From: Globisporangium splendens | Lineage: Eukaryota > Oomycota > Peronosporomycetes > Pythiales > Pythiaceae | Length of the DNA: 64,000 nt | Direction of reading: 5' to 3' | Assembly: GCA_006386115.1 (NCBI GenBank) | Contig: VFIW01000088.1 | Location: forward strand, 62,001-126,000 | Shown: positions 31,872 to 43,865 of the stretch, in pieces | Numbering within the stretch: the first letter of the stretch is position 1 | How the letters are laid out: every line of letters starts with the position of its first letter | Notes under the pieces: model-generated | The model's database searches: none | Told to the model about the DNA's origin: nothing | The model's input: only the letters and a program-made list of their open reading frames with translations | Made by a program: the position numbers and the translations under genes

Positions 31872-33960
31872 AGGCTGAAGATGCTGAATTTCGTGAAGAT
31901 ACTCTGTCAGAATGGGCGGTGGCAATATGACCGAGCGGAGGACATGCATCGAGCCGTTTGGACAGGTGGTATGTAATAACGAAGCACCACAATGGGTCCG
32001 AGCTGTGTCTCAAGTAGTTTACGGCCCGCTTTCTGATCATAACGGGGTCTCTCTTAGACTCGCACATCCGTGCCACCGGATCAAAATACGGAGACCACCC
32101 CGGTGTTATCCTCTCCCTGACTATGCCTATGCAGCAGCAGATATTGTGACGAAACAACGCCTCCAGCAACTGCAAGACAAGTTAGAAGGCGAACGGGGGA
32201 ATACACCGGCCATTGACGTCCAGACCGCTACGACAGTTGCGACGTACTGGGATGGATTCAAGAGTGCTATAAAAAAGGACTATCTGGGACCAAAACGCGT
32301 GTGCAAAATTAAGCTAGTGGACTCACACATGCAAAAATTGCGGCGTCTACACGATCGTCTTCGTGTGGTTACATCGGCTACTTTAAAGCAAGATTCGAAG
32401 CATGTACGAACCCCAAGCGCGTCCACAACCCTTTCAGCAACAGAACGCCAGATTCGAGAGAATGTAGCGACCTGCAAGGCGCAGTGACAGGATTCTAAGG
32501 CTCGCAGGCTTCTGCGTTCACATCTGTCTGCACCGACGAAATCGGCCAAGGCTTTTTTCCGACGCATCTCAACGAAATTCCTGGATAATACAATTTATTG
32601 CCTGGGTGAAGAGCGACGGTTTGGCCCTGCTCAACCTGAAAAACTTGTGAACGTGATGGCGGGTGGATGAAAACCCGTTATGCAACAAAAGGCGATGAAA
32701 CACAGCGACATCACCGCGTGCTTAAAGCAGCTCCCTCCAACGCACCACGCTGCCTTTTTGTCCGATCTGAGTGATCCTGTTGGTGAAGAGGAAGTCCTGA
32801 CAGCCGTCAAACGATGCAAACGTGGGAAGGCAGCAGGTCCCGACGGCCTAGGTAACGACTGATATCGTGACTATGTGGAGGTAATTGTCCCTAGCTATTT
32901 AATGGATGGATGAAGAGCCCAGTTTTCCCCAAGTCGTTTGTGGAGGCAGATATATTTTGCCTCAAAATGTCCAGCACGGCCGCGACTCCCTTGGGACATC
33001 GACCTATAACTTTGTTAAACTCGGACTACAAGATTTTTACCAGAATCTTCACACGAATGTGGTGCAAGCTGACCACACTGATCTACCCCCTTCAAGCCGG
33101 CTTTGTTCCAAATAGGAGCATACATACCGCGGTTGATACCTTCCGTGCTGCTCAGCGAATGGTGAATCAAGATGATGAACAACTTGACAGCCTTGCACAA
33201 TTGCTGGGTTTTGCGAAGGCTTACGACTCTCTCGACCGTGGATATCTCAAAGCTGTATTGCGACATTATGGATTCCCAGATTTATTCTGCCTGATGGTGG
33301 AAAAGCTACATACTGCCACCACCTGTCGTCTCTTGGTTAATGGTTATCACTCAGCCGTAATTAACGTTACATGCGGAATTCGTCAAGGGTGTCCTCTCGC
33401 ACCTCTTCTGTTCATACTTGCGCTAGACCCGCTCTATCGTGTAATGGAGAACAGCACTAAATTAACCGGTATCACTCTCTAGGCAGGGGGAAGAACAAGT
33501 GAGCTTAGGATTGGTGGCTATGCAGATGACACGGCTGTGGGGGGTTTATCTTCGTCATCCAAGCGATATTGAGGAGGGAGTCAAGGAGCTGAGGTTGTTT
33601 GGCGATGCCTCTGGCCTTCGTGTCAATGTAGAGAAAACTATCGGAGTGGCATTAGCTGTGAGGTCCTGAAGGCTCCCACCTGGTCTGTGAAATATCATTT
33701 CTCAGTGTGGCAGCCTTTTGTCGCTACCTAGGGGATACGCGTCGGTAGTACGGACGCGGAACAGACAACTGGGAACGATGTGTAGCAGCTATTAAAACCA
33801 GGATAGGGCTGGCTACTGCCAAAGCCCACACACCAGAACAGCGTGCAGACATTGTCCGTGCTGTCATCGTCCCGAAGTTGCTCTATGTTTTGATGAAGGT
33901 GAGGTATATTAAGGTACTTCGTGAGACCTACAATGTCCGTACTCGTTGTCTACGCTACCT
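31872..33960 (+). pseudogene. LINE-C ORF2, mirror copy in palindrome 2
   Basis: Reverse complement of 26887-28975 with the same stops and frameshifts. The endonuclease end is at 31912-32100, the linker runs to 32487, the first RT block is at 32680-32862 and the main RT block at 32910-33482. The YADD box near 33525 is followed by a frameshift. The shared lesions show that it was inactivated before the palindrome formed. Confidence 0.86.
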
Positions 33961-33990
33961 GAGTGGCTTCGACTCGGAGGAGGCCGTTGG

Positions 33991-34910
33991 TTACAGCGCC
34001 GAAGGCGCTGCGCTGGCTGTTCTGACTACCAAGTGGATGTGATGCTGTAGTTGTTGTGCTTGTTCTGCCTCGGTGGTTGGAAATCGCCACTGCTGTTCAT
34101 ACCCTCCAGGTCGCACCGATAGCCGATGTAGAACGTTGTTGTCAAGGAATTGGGTCACCGTGATGAGAACCTCGCGATGATAGGCTGCTGCCACTTGCTG
34201 TGATGTCTGCGTGTCCATTGCGACGTTCGCTGCGCGGTCGGCCATTTTGTTGAATTCCCTGTAATGATGCGCCCAGCTTTTGACCCCAATGACATCCGCG
34301 ATTCTGCGCGCCTTATGATACAGTTGGAGCAGGCGTGTGTTCTTCGGCGGTCTGTGGCACCGTTGCTGGGAGATGATCATGGCACTATCCCCAACAACGT
34401 GGAGTGGATGCAGCCTCGCTGCCTGAGCGTGTCGAAGTCCGTGCACGAGTCCCCGATACTCCGCTGCGTTGTTGGTCGTGCTGGGATGTCTGTACGCCAT
34501 ACTGGCTACCCAGAGAATCTCTGCTGTATGATTGTCTGTTTGCACTCGCACTATCACCGCACCAGACCCTCTTGACCCTGGGTTGCCCCTGGAGCCTCCG
34601 TCGAAGAACAGGATGAAGAATTCTTTGGCCGTACTCGTCTCGGTTGGATGTGTGACGAGGGGATGAGTTCTGGATCTAGAAGTGTGTCAACGTACGCTCT
34701 GAGGACTCGAGTGTATACTGAATACTTGGAGCTGTCGTTGTGGCATTCCATTAACCGACGGAGACTATGCAGTCTGTTGTGAAGCGCCACAATCAGTATT
34801 ACAGAGTCCGCGCGGTCCGACTGGGATCGTCCATCAAGTCTCCGTAGTCGAGCTCCCCAGATACCATGGATGGTAACAGCCACTGTATGCCTCCAAAGTA
34901 AATGCGCCAC
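33991..34910 (-). pseudogene. LINE-B RNase H end, mirror copy
   Basis: Minus-strand mirror of 25937-26856. RNase H motifs AEYRGLVHGL, DSAMII and KMADRAAN are intact in the 33991-34557 frame; the first aspartate motif FFDGGSRGNPG lies in a shifted frame near 34590. It is cut at the palindrome edge at 34910. Confidence 0.82.
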
Positions 34911-35141
34911 GGGGATGTACACAAACTTAATGTATCGATTCAGATCCTCCTGTTAGTATTCACCCGTGATCGACACCTGCAGCGCCGCGAACATGTGGAT
35001 GTTCACGGTATGCTCGGCAAGCTTTTGGTTTGTGGTCTTGTCGTGATTGCCCAGGTTCACGAAGAACCGGTTAAAGCGCGAAAATATTGGCGCCGAGATG
35101 CTCACTTGTACTTGAGCGTCTTGGTCTTGTCTTAGCGACCA

Positions 35142-37913
35142 TTGTACGAATTTGGCGCTGCGAGGATCGACGTGCGCGTGTTAAGTATCGCCTGGATGAT
35201 GGTATTCGTGGTCGAGAGCTTATGCTGCTCCATGGCCTTGTGGACCGCGACTTGGACCTTTGTGTCTCATCGATGTACAAGAATGAATATTTCCTTGTTT
35301 TTAGAATACTTGAAGGAGACGACAGGCAAGCGATTCTACGCCTACCCACTCGATAAATACGGTCCAATATCCCACCAATCGCAGTTGTGGGAGGTACTCT
35401 TTGAAGAGGAATTGTGTCCAAAAGCGCTTATCGATGTCAGGCGAATTATTTGGAGAGGGCAAACGATCATCCTTCACCACGCATTCAAGTACAGAATGGC
35501 TCCTTGTTTAATCTGTGGAGCAGCGGGACATTTCGCGCGAGCGTGTAAGGCAACGGAACAGGAACTAAAAACTAACAACTGTATTCACGCAGACGATGAG
35601 ATCGTGAGTAAACTCCCGAGAAAGCCAGCCACTTTCACCAGTGCAGCGGAAATTAAGGAGTCTGTCTCAGATGGCATCGACAAACAGAAACAGCCACTTC
35701 AACCCGCAACAGAGGATCCTCACGCCAGGGGGGAAAACAAGCCGAGCGAGAACACGAATCCCGTGACGCCTGACGAGACCAACACGTCCAGCCCACAACC
35801 GAACCCCAACCCAAATAATCTAACAAAAAATGTGTCGTTTACAGTGAAAACAGGAACTTCAGGACAACAAACCGGCAATCTCAAAGAACAGGCGAAGGCG
35901 AAACTAAACGGGGGAGCAGCGAACACAAAAGGACCCGCGTCAAAGGCAAGCCAGAAAAACGGTCCAAGACAAATTTCCAAGGATGGCATCCGGTGGGCAA
36001 AAGAGCTGATGCGCTTCCGACGAGATATGGACGAGTTAATGAAGGTGCACGTGGAAAGACAAACCGAGCTCAACCCGAATCGCAACGACATCATGGACTG
36101 GGATGGGGAGTACACGATTCAAGACGTGATGGACGCCAACGGACTTGCAGAAGCAACAACACCACCTACCGGAAATTGCCAATTTTATGCAGTGGCGGAA
36201 GCGATACTCCAAATCGTGCGTGACAACATGGCCAATGAGAAGCTGCTCGAGGCCACGGCGAGCAGAATCAAGCAAAGCATGAACGCGGCAGCACGGCTCA
36301 ACTTCGATCTCGAATTTCCTGAAGGAACTCATTTGGGAATACTCGAAGCACTGGGGAGAGGGGATCGGAAAATGAGCCCAAAAGAAAGGAGAGCAGATGT
36401 TCTCGACTATTTCAGTGATATCGCAAGTAGCTCCTCCAGCCGATCTTCCACGCTGCCAGGATCCCTGTGGGGTGGGCCAGAGTCCTTGCGGATGGCTGCC
36501 AAGGCTTTGCAGAGAAAAATCTTCGTGCTGATCGAGACAACGTACGGAGACCGTAAGGGCTTTGCAATTTACAAGCCGCAATCCAGAGTCCATGGAGGCG
36601 GCCAGTTTTTGTCAGCCAAAGAACATGTGTGCACAGGGAAGCAATGGGAAGACGAGCTCCGTCAAGACACAAACGAAGCAGTGGCCACGAGCAGTCCGCT
36701 ACCAATTGTGATGAAATTCGCAAACGAACACTACAACAGTCTGCATTTCAGAACCCTGAACGACCCAACACCACTGGCGAATATGACGAGCTCATCATTA
36801 GCGAAGCATCTCCAAGGATCCGTGAGGAGCAAGGCGGAGCTTAAGACGGACCGATCTGGTCAATTCGAAGACGATCGAGAAACAGACGATTCGATGGAGG
36901 ACAGCGACAATTCCAGTTTGGGAGAGTCAGTGTGGACTCCATCGCCGGACGAGCGAGAAAAGTTCGAGCCAAACCAGCTCAGCGGACAACACGGCTGGTC
37001 GTTCGCATCGCAGGAGAATCAGCTTGTGGTATATCACTCGCCCACAATCGAGTTACCTCAACAACCCAGGAAGCGAGAGAGAGACGAAACCCTGATGCTC
37101 ACAGCAATAGATGGTGACGTCGCGATAAACCTGAACAGCCCCAATATCCCCCTCAAGAAAACCAAAACGCTCTCGAGACGTTTGGCGGTCGAAGGAGACT
37201 CCATGCAGAAACGAAGAGACCTCGAGCGCACGCTGCAGGAGCATTGGGAAGGGTTCCAGGAGCAATGGAAGCAAGAAACCAAGTGCTCCTTTCCACTGCT
37301 CTCGTCTAATCGTGATGTATGGACGCAGGCGGCTCTCAATGAGTGGGAGCGAATTCTAGCGATGTTGAAGACGTCGCCAGGGCCGCATCATGTGCTGAAC
37401 CATCTCAGCGGGCCAACGCTAGTGGACTTGACGCAAGTTCTGCGCGGACAGGTGATTGAGGAAGGACTCAAACGTCTTTCATACCGCACCGATCAAGCAG
37501 AAACCAGGGTATGGATCACAGGTTGGTTTGACAGGATTGCAACGGCAACCACGAAGCAACAACGGGTGGCACTGCTCAACTCCAAGGAAGACTGGTTGAC
37601 GCTAGAAAAAATAAAGTATGGTGGCCTTGAAGTTCTGCGACTTTGTCACCCGACCCAGCTAGAGAAGCTCAGCCGCTACATCATCTGCACAGTGGTGTAT
37701 GAGGAGGAGCTGCAGACGTTCGGGTCCAGTGACGCCGAAGACCCAGACATCCTGTACGAGGCGATTGAAGACTTGTGTGCGATGTTGAAACAAACCAGAG
37801 AACTCAAAGCAGCCTTCAAGAGTGGAGAGGAGCTCAGCGAGTGGTTAGCTCTTTCGGTGATCATGGCTCAAGTCACCATGGAAGTGGACTCGGTCGAGCC
37901 TTCAAGGTACTAA
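35142..37913 (+). CDS. LINE-D ORF1: CCHC knuckle plus OTU-like protease domain
   Basis: An open frame of about 920 codons. The beginning is probably truncated or shifted, because the first codon is TTG and similarity to LINE-A ORF1 starts only near the [10 protein letters not shown] segment. Visible parts: a CX2CX4HX4C knuckle ([14 protein letters not shown], residues about 121-134); a Pro/Asn/Lys-rich linker; an OTU-like domain with [16 protein letters not shown] (Cys near residue 346) and [11 protein letters not shown] (His near residue 529), with a roughly 185-residue span as in OTU folds; then an acidic stretch and a helical C-terminus. It parallels LINE-A ORF1 in order. Role inferred: RNA-binding and protease functions supporting retrotransposition. 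Confidence 0.8.
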   Translation: MYEFGAARIDVRVLSIAWMMVFVVESLCCSMALWTATWTFVSHRCTRMNISLFLEYLKETTGKRFYAYPLDKYGPISHQSQLWEVLFEEELCPKALIDVRRIIWRGQTIILHHAFKYRMAPCLICGAAGHFARACKATEQELKTNNCIHADDEIVSKLPRKPATFTSAAEIKESVSDGIDKQKQPLQPATEDPHARGENKPSENTNPVTPDETNTSSPQPNPNPNNLTKNVSFTVKTGTSGQQTGNLKEQAKAKLNGGAANTKGPASKASQKNGPRQISKDGIRWAKELMRFRRDMDELMKVHVERQTELNPNRNDIMDWDGEYTIQDVMDANGLAEATTPPTGNCQFYAVAEAILQIVRDNMANEKLLEATASRIKQSMNAAARLNFDLEFPEGTHLGILEALGRGDRKMSPKERRADVLDYFSDIASSSSSRSSTLPGSLWGGPESLRMAAKALQRKIFVLIETTYGDRKGFAIYKPQSRVHGGGQFLSAKEHVCTGKQWEDELRQDTNEAVATSSPLPIVMKFANEHYNSLHFRTLNDPTPLANMTSSSLAKHLQGSVRSKAELKTDRSGQFEDDRETDDSMEDSDNSSLGESVWTPSPDEREKFEPNQLSGQHGWSFASQENQLVVYHSPTIELPQQPRKRERDETLMLTAIDGDVAINLNSPNIPLKKTKTLSRRLAVEGDSMQKRRDLERTLQEHWEGFQEQWKQETKCSFPLLSSNRDVWTQAALNEWERILAMLKTSPGPHHVLNHLSGPTLVDLTQVLRGQVIEEGLKRLSYRTDQAETRVWITGWFDRIATATTKQQRVALLNSKEDWLTLEKIKYGGLEVLRLCHPTQLEKLSRYIICTVVYEEELQTFGSSDAEDPDILYEAIEDLCAMLKQTRELKAAFKSGEELSEWLALSVIMAQVTMEVDSVEPSRY

Positions 37914-38027
37914 AGGCGCAACACCAACAGGTAACCAAGGTGGCAGTAGCCCAGGCACAGAAATGTACGCCACGCTACATGCCCTCAAGAATGCATTTTA
38001 CAAAAACCAAAAAAAGGAAAAAAGACC

Positions 38028-41000
38028 ATGTCCAAACACGCTACGGTATTAACTCAGAACGTGTGCGGATTCAAAAAGAAAGAACGAACAAAATGGTTAG
38101 AGGACCTCAAGGGGGCACTAACCGCAGAAAAGTATGATATCATTTATTTACAGGAAACAAGGATCACCACAGCCAAAGAAGAAAGCAGACTCCGACATTA
38201 CTGGAACCGAATATCGGGGGTTGCAAACCTGGACGAACCAACATCCTTTTGGTCCATCCATCCTGACGCGACCGGCGGAGTGGCAATACTCACAAATCCG
38301 AAGACGATTAGCGAAACACAACTGATCGAGGAATCCAAGTGGACAAATCGCACAGTCGCTATCAAGTCCAAGGGAGTGGTGTGGATTAATGTGTACGCAC
38401 CCAACAAGAAATCAGAGCGAGAACACTTCTTCCGACGCCTAAACAAAGAGTTCGGGACTCGTCGTGCAGCAGCAGTGCTCGGAGGAGACTTCAATTGTGT
38501 GCTCGACAAGCAACGGGACCGGTACCAAAGAGGAGTTCGGCTATCTGTGCAGTGCGAAAGTGCAGAACTGAGACGACTAGTGACGGAGTGGAGCATTTAC
38601 GACGCACGGGAGCTAGTGGAGGATCCGGAGTGGCCAGTGCAGAGGGAACCGACGGAGCATTTCACATACTGGAGAAAAAACTCAGCCAGTCGACTCGACC
38701 GATTCTATATCGCAGGAAACCTGGGCAGCGCCGTGCAATGGGAGCCATAGAGCTACCCAAGCGCTACTCGGATCACCAAGCAGTGGTGCTGCATATGAAA
38801 TGGACGAGTCAACCGCAGAGACCAAGGAAGGCGAACAAGTGCAGGTACCCGATACGTACCTCGCGTCCTGACTTGGTGCGGACTGGGGTGCAAAAGGCAA
38901 TCGCTCACGATCTGGAGCTGATGCAGAGTGAAGGGTCAATCGTTTGGAACAACCTGGAGCAGCGTATCATCAAAGCAATACTGAGAGTAAGTCGAGCAGA
39001 GAAGCGGCAAGTACGAAGATATCGGCAAAAATTGGAGGATCAGCAGCACCGACCGGCAAACCGCACAAGGCGTCAGCTGATCGAAGAACAAGCAAACACG
39101 GTAAGTGAGGCAGCAGAGTTTAAATTCGGCAAGTATATGCAAGCAACGCAGGGGGATGTTCGTCACTTCTTTCGGAGGATCGCCAACTGGCAGCGGGATC
39201 AAACAATTTCGCGATTGGAACCGACTCCCGGAAGGTTCCACTCACCAAACGCGAGTCTGGCGGACATCATGGGGGCAGAATGGAACCAAATCACTGGCCA
39301 GAGCCATGCTGCGGTCCCTCCGCAGAAGGCTGAACAGCGATTTGATGCACTGGTGTACATTCCGGGAACTCGAAAAGTCACGGAAGCGCAAAACCAAGAC
39401 TTGATGGCACCCATCACTGAAAAAGAAGTACGAGAGGCAATCCTCATCATGCAAGCTGCGTTGGACAAAGCGTACCACAACAGTGCTGAAGGGTTGGATG
39501 ACGCTCCGGGAATTGTTATGCTTGACTTCATGAAGGCTTACGACACATTGGACACAGACTTTCTGTACCTTGTGCTGAGCAAGTTCGGTTTTGGGCGACA
39601 ATTTGTGGATTTAGTACGTCGAATGCACTCGGACACTACAGCGCAGTACCTGGTGAACGGTGAAGTGTCGAGAGAATGGGAGGTCAAGTCGGGAATTCGT
39701 CAAGGTTGCCCCCTGGCCCCTCTCCTGTTTATCGTTGCCGCGGAGATTCTCGCACTAGCAGTTCAGCAAGACCCCCATCTGGAAGGAATTCGCGTGACCA
39801 GATCCGGAGCGGAACCCCATCTTATTTCGACATTCGTCGATGACTCCGCCGTCTTTTTGAAGCAAGGGAAACAGCTGCCTCGACTCATGCAGCTGCTGTC
39901 CGAGTTCGGTAAGCAATCAGGTCTGCACGTGCAACCAACGAAAAGCAGCTACATCTGTCTCAACACAGCAGTAGTCCATGAACAAAGATGCGGCATTCCG
40001 GTCCTGAAGCATGGAGAGACGGTGAGGTACCTTGGCATCCAAATAGGTACCGGGAACATCACACAAGCTAATTGGGAGGACCGCCTGCAAAAGCTCCGAA
40101 CCAGATTGATTATCGCAGCCAAAGTCTCCAACAGTGTGGTGGGGAGAGTGCTTATACTGAATTCGGTCTTACTGCCGTCGATTCTGTTCACTGTCAGCTA
40201 CATCAAGCCCCCAGCGAAGGTCGTGGACCAGCTAGTGAATCTACAAAAGCAGTTTTTGTGGAAATCGACACTTGGCACAGACGGCACGAGGCACATGGTG
40301 AGTCCTTCCCTGCTCTACTTGCCAGTCAAGGAAGGAGGCATAGGTCTCTATTCAATACCTCTCGCAGTAAAGCGACAAGCGATGCGGCGGACAACTCGGT
40401 GGCTACAGCGAGCGCGAGACAAGTACACAGAAGCATGGCATGAACAGGTTCATCAGGACATAAGTCAAAACTGGGGGTGCTGCGCGATTTCACCCAAGGA
40501 GCGAAGCCAGAACGCACAGACAAGGCTGTACCAGACGAACAATATCCACAGACTCGGGTGGGAGTATCTCTGTGAAGACCTGGTGGCTGCAGAGGGACGC
40601 AATCTCGCGTGGAAAGACGATCTGAAGCGGCAGATGGAATCCTTGCTACCGACCCTGGACCTCGAGTGGAGATCAGACGGACGTGCAGGTGTGTATTTTG
40701 GGAGAAACCTGAGCAGACGATTCATCAACTATCAGAAGAGACTCGAGCCTTCTGGCCATCCTTTCAGTGGAACGACAACCCCTGGATAATCGACAGTCAA
40801 GGCGAGAAGTATACAGTCAAAACGGTTCCTTTCCTGAAGGAATGCAATTTGGCCAGCTTCAACGCGAGACGGGAGGAAGAGCGAGTGTTCTCCGTGCGGC
40901 TACCAACCATGACGGCGACTCTCACGTTCAAACGAATGACCACCTTGCGAAAACTCGTAACCAGCATCATTCTATGCTCACCGGAGATAGAAATCGATGC

Positions 41001-42646
41001 AGGCAACCAGTTGAACAGTCACCAGGAGCCGTGGAGCAGGAAACACACCAAACGAGAGTACAAGTGGATCAGCAACGGCATGGGAACCATCATCGCTGTG
41101 CCAGTATCGGAGGGGAGCCACACGGACTACATTCAGATGCAACGGCAAGCAAACGGAGTTCTCTGGACAGCGACCGACTGGGATGGGGATGTTATCTGTC
41201 AACAAGATGATGCAATGATCGAAGAAGAAATAAAAACCGTAGGGTGGACATTCAAACCGCACCCGCTCACGACTCACTGTCCGTGGCTGGTGCATAAACG
41301 TACTCCCCAAATAATATCCAGAAGACAATTGACCGAGCACGAACACGGAGGTTGCACAGCAAGTTGTATCAAGGTCTCGGAGGACTCATAGACAAGCTCA
41401 ACGAAGTCGCGAAAACTGACCAGTGGTACAGTCATGTGCAGTATCGGCTGCCAGCACATCTATGGGAACAACGAGGATGTCTTACGCCGTATCAGATGTG
41501 GACGACATACCGGATCTCTACGATGCAGCTCAACCTGTTCCATCCGGAAGGATCGAGTCTTCGGCGTGACCAAGCAATGCCGGATGTGGGGAGACAAAAG
41601 AAACGATCTCACACATAATCTGGAGTTGCAAGTGAGCACAAGCCGCGTGGGCGGCCTTCCTCGAACGATGGATGGGTCGAACATTGACGGAGCAAGCACT
41701 CAACCTCTTCTTGCCTCATATTGCTAGCCGCACAGCCCCGTCAGGTCAACGATCTTTGCTCCGGGAATTGGGGAAGCACTTCGGATTCATTACTCCGGAA
41801 CACTCGACAGCACTACAGAAGCTTTGGTTTATCGTCACATCAAGCATCCCAGTGTTGCTATGGAGAACGAGAGTGGAAATAGTGCATGAACGGCAACACG
41901 TCACTATCGAAGAAAGTACCCAGCGAGTGTGGACAGCGTGTGTGATGCAAGTACGGGCCGTGGCTCATCGGATGAGAAAGCTCAAAGGAGAAAAGATCAA
42001 TGCAACTTGCCTGAGCCAACTGCTCAGCGTACTGGAGAGACAAGACTTGTCGCGCCAACCGGAAGCATGGGCGACGGCGCGTTTGTATTTCGATGGAGGT
42101 GCACGCGGCAACCCAGGTCCAGGAGGCAGCGGATGGGCACTCATCTTCCTGAATGAACGCAGCAATCGATGGGAACTCAAAGCATGCGGCTATGCGTACA
42201 TGGGACCAGAAGTCACGAGCAATTGGTGCGAATACAGCGCGCTGAAAGATGGCCTGGCATACAGTGCACACTACCTACAGCACTGTGAAGTCAATCTGGA
42301 AGTCTTCAGAGATAGCCAAATGATTATCGCATCCCAGAACGGGTTCTCCTCAATACGCCAGACCAAGTTGCAGCCACTAGCAGTTCGGGTAAACCAAATC
42401 ATCGCCAACTTTGCGTGGACCTCCTGGAATCACACAAAACGGGAACAAAACAAGATGGCCGATCTTCTCGCCAACATGGGAATGAACTCCAAGAATGCGA
42501 AGATACTCACCGCTGAATCGCGGGGAAACGATCAAGTTGTTATGTCCCAAGTCGCAGCTCTACTCGACACTGATATCGGTGCCACCCCGTCAAGACTTAG
42601 AAACACCTCACTGTCAGCAGTGTTAATGAGACTCAGGAATTCTTAA
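38028..42646 (+). pseudogene. LINE-D ORF2: endonuclease, RT (deleted), RNase H
   Basis: Starts at an ATG in context gaccATGt, 115 nt after ORF1. The endonuclease (38028-38750) has LTQNVCGFKK, YLQETR, LGGDFNCVLD and SRLDRFY. A frameshift near 38740 moves to the next frame, which supplies YSDHQAV. The RT part (to 40789) has LDFMKAYDTLD, GIRQGCPLAPLLF and FVDDSAVF. It lacks about 115 residues between EVREAIL and IMQAALDKAY, removing the GPD and GF-P-R boxes. Further frameshifts lie near 40760 and 41390-41670. RNase H (41672-42646) keeps YFDGGARGNPGPGG, the CEYSAL glutamate, DSQMII and KMADLLAN. Dead element. Confidence 0.85.
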
Positions 42647-42909
42647 ACTGTATGTAGATCATAAGTTAAATAGAATTACCTTCTCTCTATTCGCTTTAGT
42701 GCCTTCTGTGTTATTTGGTATATATAAATCCTAGATGTCAATTTTAGTGCCAAGCGTCACTATTCGTAAATGTGACGTGCAGCTATCCATGTCACTCTTT
42801 ATACCTGGGATTTCCTACTTGTGTAATAATTTGTAGATGAGCTTGGCTACCCATGTAATTATTTTTAAATCAATGTGTGACACGCTGTCGTCATCCGATA
42901 TTAACAATG

Positions 42910-42991
42910 ACTTGCCATTTGTGTGTCCAAGTGCAACTTGCCATTTGTATGCCCAAGTGCAACATGCTCGATGACTTGTCATTTGTATGCC
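42910..42991. repeat. 26-bp minisatellite, about 2.7 units
   Basis: Units at 42910-42935 and 42936-42961 share acttgccatttgt and ccaagtgca, followed after a 12-bp gap by a partial third unit at 42974-42991. It lies in a noncoding AT-rich stretch (42647-43026) between LINE-D and the next ORF, in which I see nothing else. Confidence 0.7.
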
Positions 42992-43026
42992 TATTATGTG
43001 ATTGACCACTCATTTCTCAAGTTACG

Positions 43027-43695
43027 ATGGGACGATCAGAAGAAACACCCGCTCTCGAAGAAAAACTCCCTGCCCCAAGAACCGCGAACTGGGGAGAACC
43101 AAGACAAACCACGAACTCCAGTCAGCAAACACAACTCATCGAGAGCAGTCTTCACAGTGCGCTGGATTCGTCGGATGAAGAGTCGTTCGTAAACGTTCTG
43201 CCAGATGCGGGTTCTTCTACTCTACCACCGCCAGTGGGGCACTCACGGGATGGTGTCCCCTGTAGTACCTCATTGACGGCTTGGAGAATGGAAGATGCGC
43301 GTGCGGAGGGAATGGAGCGTGCGGGACGGTCCAGAACCCAGAATGGTATCTCGTTAGGCGTTGGGGATGCAACTGTCTCTAGCGCTATCTGTAATCAGTC
43401 GCGTGAGGGGAGTGCCAGGGATGTTGTTGTCCGTGGCTCCAGCCCCTTTCGTGCATTCCTGGTCCATACGAATGCTATCTGGAGGACGGAGTACGACCCT
43501 CTCTTCACCGGCCACATCGAGGATGGTTATTCGATTCCACTCTTCGACTCAAGTACGATACGCGAAGACTCCGACAACGTCGACTCGCTTGACGAATTCT
43601 CTCGCATGGGCTGCCTGCACGATCGTCATCATTTGTATGTTGATTTGTTTTTTCAGATGCGATACCATTCTGGACACAAGAAACGTGATAAGTGA
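43027..43695 (+). CDS. Unrecognised protein, 222 aa
   Basis: Starts MGRSEETPALEEKLPAPR. Ser/Glu/Asp-rich, without a signal peptide or membrane segment. The C-terminal third (FRAFLVHTNAIWRTEYDPL to the end) looks globular. Codon use is ordinary for the region and it lies between LINE-D and a truncated viral-like fragment. Near its end, gtatgt (43635) and a ttttttcag (43648-43656) resemble splice sites, but the interval is only 22 nt. I cannot tell whether this is a complete gene, a first exon or a decayed piece continuing into 43866-44318. Confidence 0.4.
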   Translation: MGRSEETPALEEKLPAPRTANWGEPRQTTNSSQQTQLIESSLHSALDSSDEESFVNVLPDAGSSTLPPPVGHSRDGVPCSTSLTAWRMEDARAEGMERAGRSRTQNGISLGVGDATVSSAICNQSREGSARDVVVRGSSPFRAFLVHTNAIWRTEYDPLFTGHIEDGYSIPLFDSSTIREDSDNVDSLDEFSRMGCLHDRHHLYVDLFFQMRYHSGHKKRDK

Positions 43696-43865
43696 TCGAG
43701 TCCAACGTCGTTGATGAAAGCGTGGGAGAAGTTAGTGTACGCATATCGTCAAAGCCCGTCATTCTGGATGCTCCGGTTGCTGAAGCTGCGCGAGCGAACC
43801 TGCAACCACACCACTGAAGGCGCCAAGCTGAGAGTACATCAACAAACGATCGCAGCCGGATTTCC

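Larger units (their letters stand above)
25937..34910. repeat. Palindrome 2, 9-kb near-perfect inverted duplication
   Basis: Position x pairs with 60847-x from 25937/34910 inward to 30045/30802, giving arms of about 4.1 kb around a 756-bp spacer. Arms contain the LINE-B 3' end, LINE-C and one secreted-protein gene each. Differences between arms are very few: one base in the LINE-B/C stretch by eye, plus a short tract in the secreted-protein gene. The outer boundaries are sharp: ctgtggcgcat at the left against a junction with LINE-D sequence at 34911. Confidence 0.95.
34911..42850 (+). mobile_element. LINE-D, 5'-truncated OTU-type non-LTR retrotransposon
   Basis: Begins abruptly at the palindrome 2 edge and runs through an ORF1 with CCHC and OTU-like domains to a broken ORF2 ending in RNase H. 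The 3' end is not sharply defined; AT-rich sequence follows 42646 and I place the end near 42850. It shares the ORF1/ORF2 plan of LINE-A but is clearly a different lineage: FVDD instead of YADD in RT, and a shorter ORF1. Confidence 0.82.

Noticed and set aside
1..34910. Whole inverted structure as pure assembly artefact
   Set aside because: Not excluded, but arms carry scattered substitutions, a diverged paralogue (beta) and a LINE insertion with a target-site duplication in only one copy, which a simple chimeric duplication would not give.
43635..43656. A 22-nt intron (gtatgt...ttttttcag)
   Set aside because: Far shorter than oomycete introns as I know them, and splicing it leads to an early stop. 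Noted only as a possibility in the gene entry.
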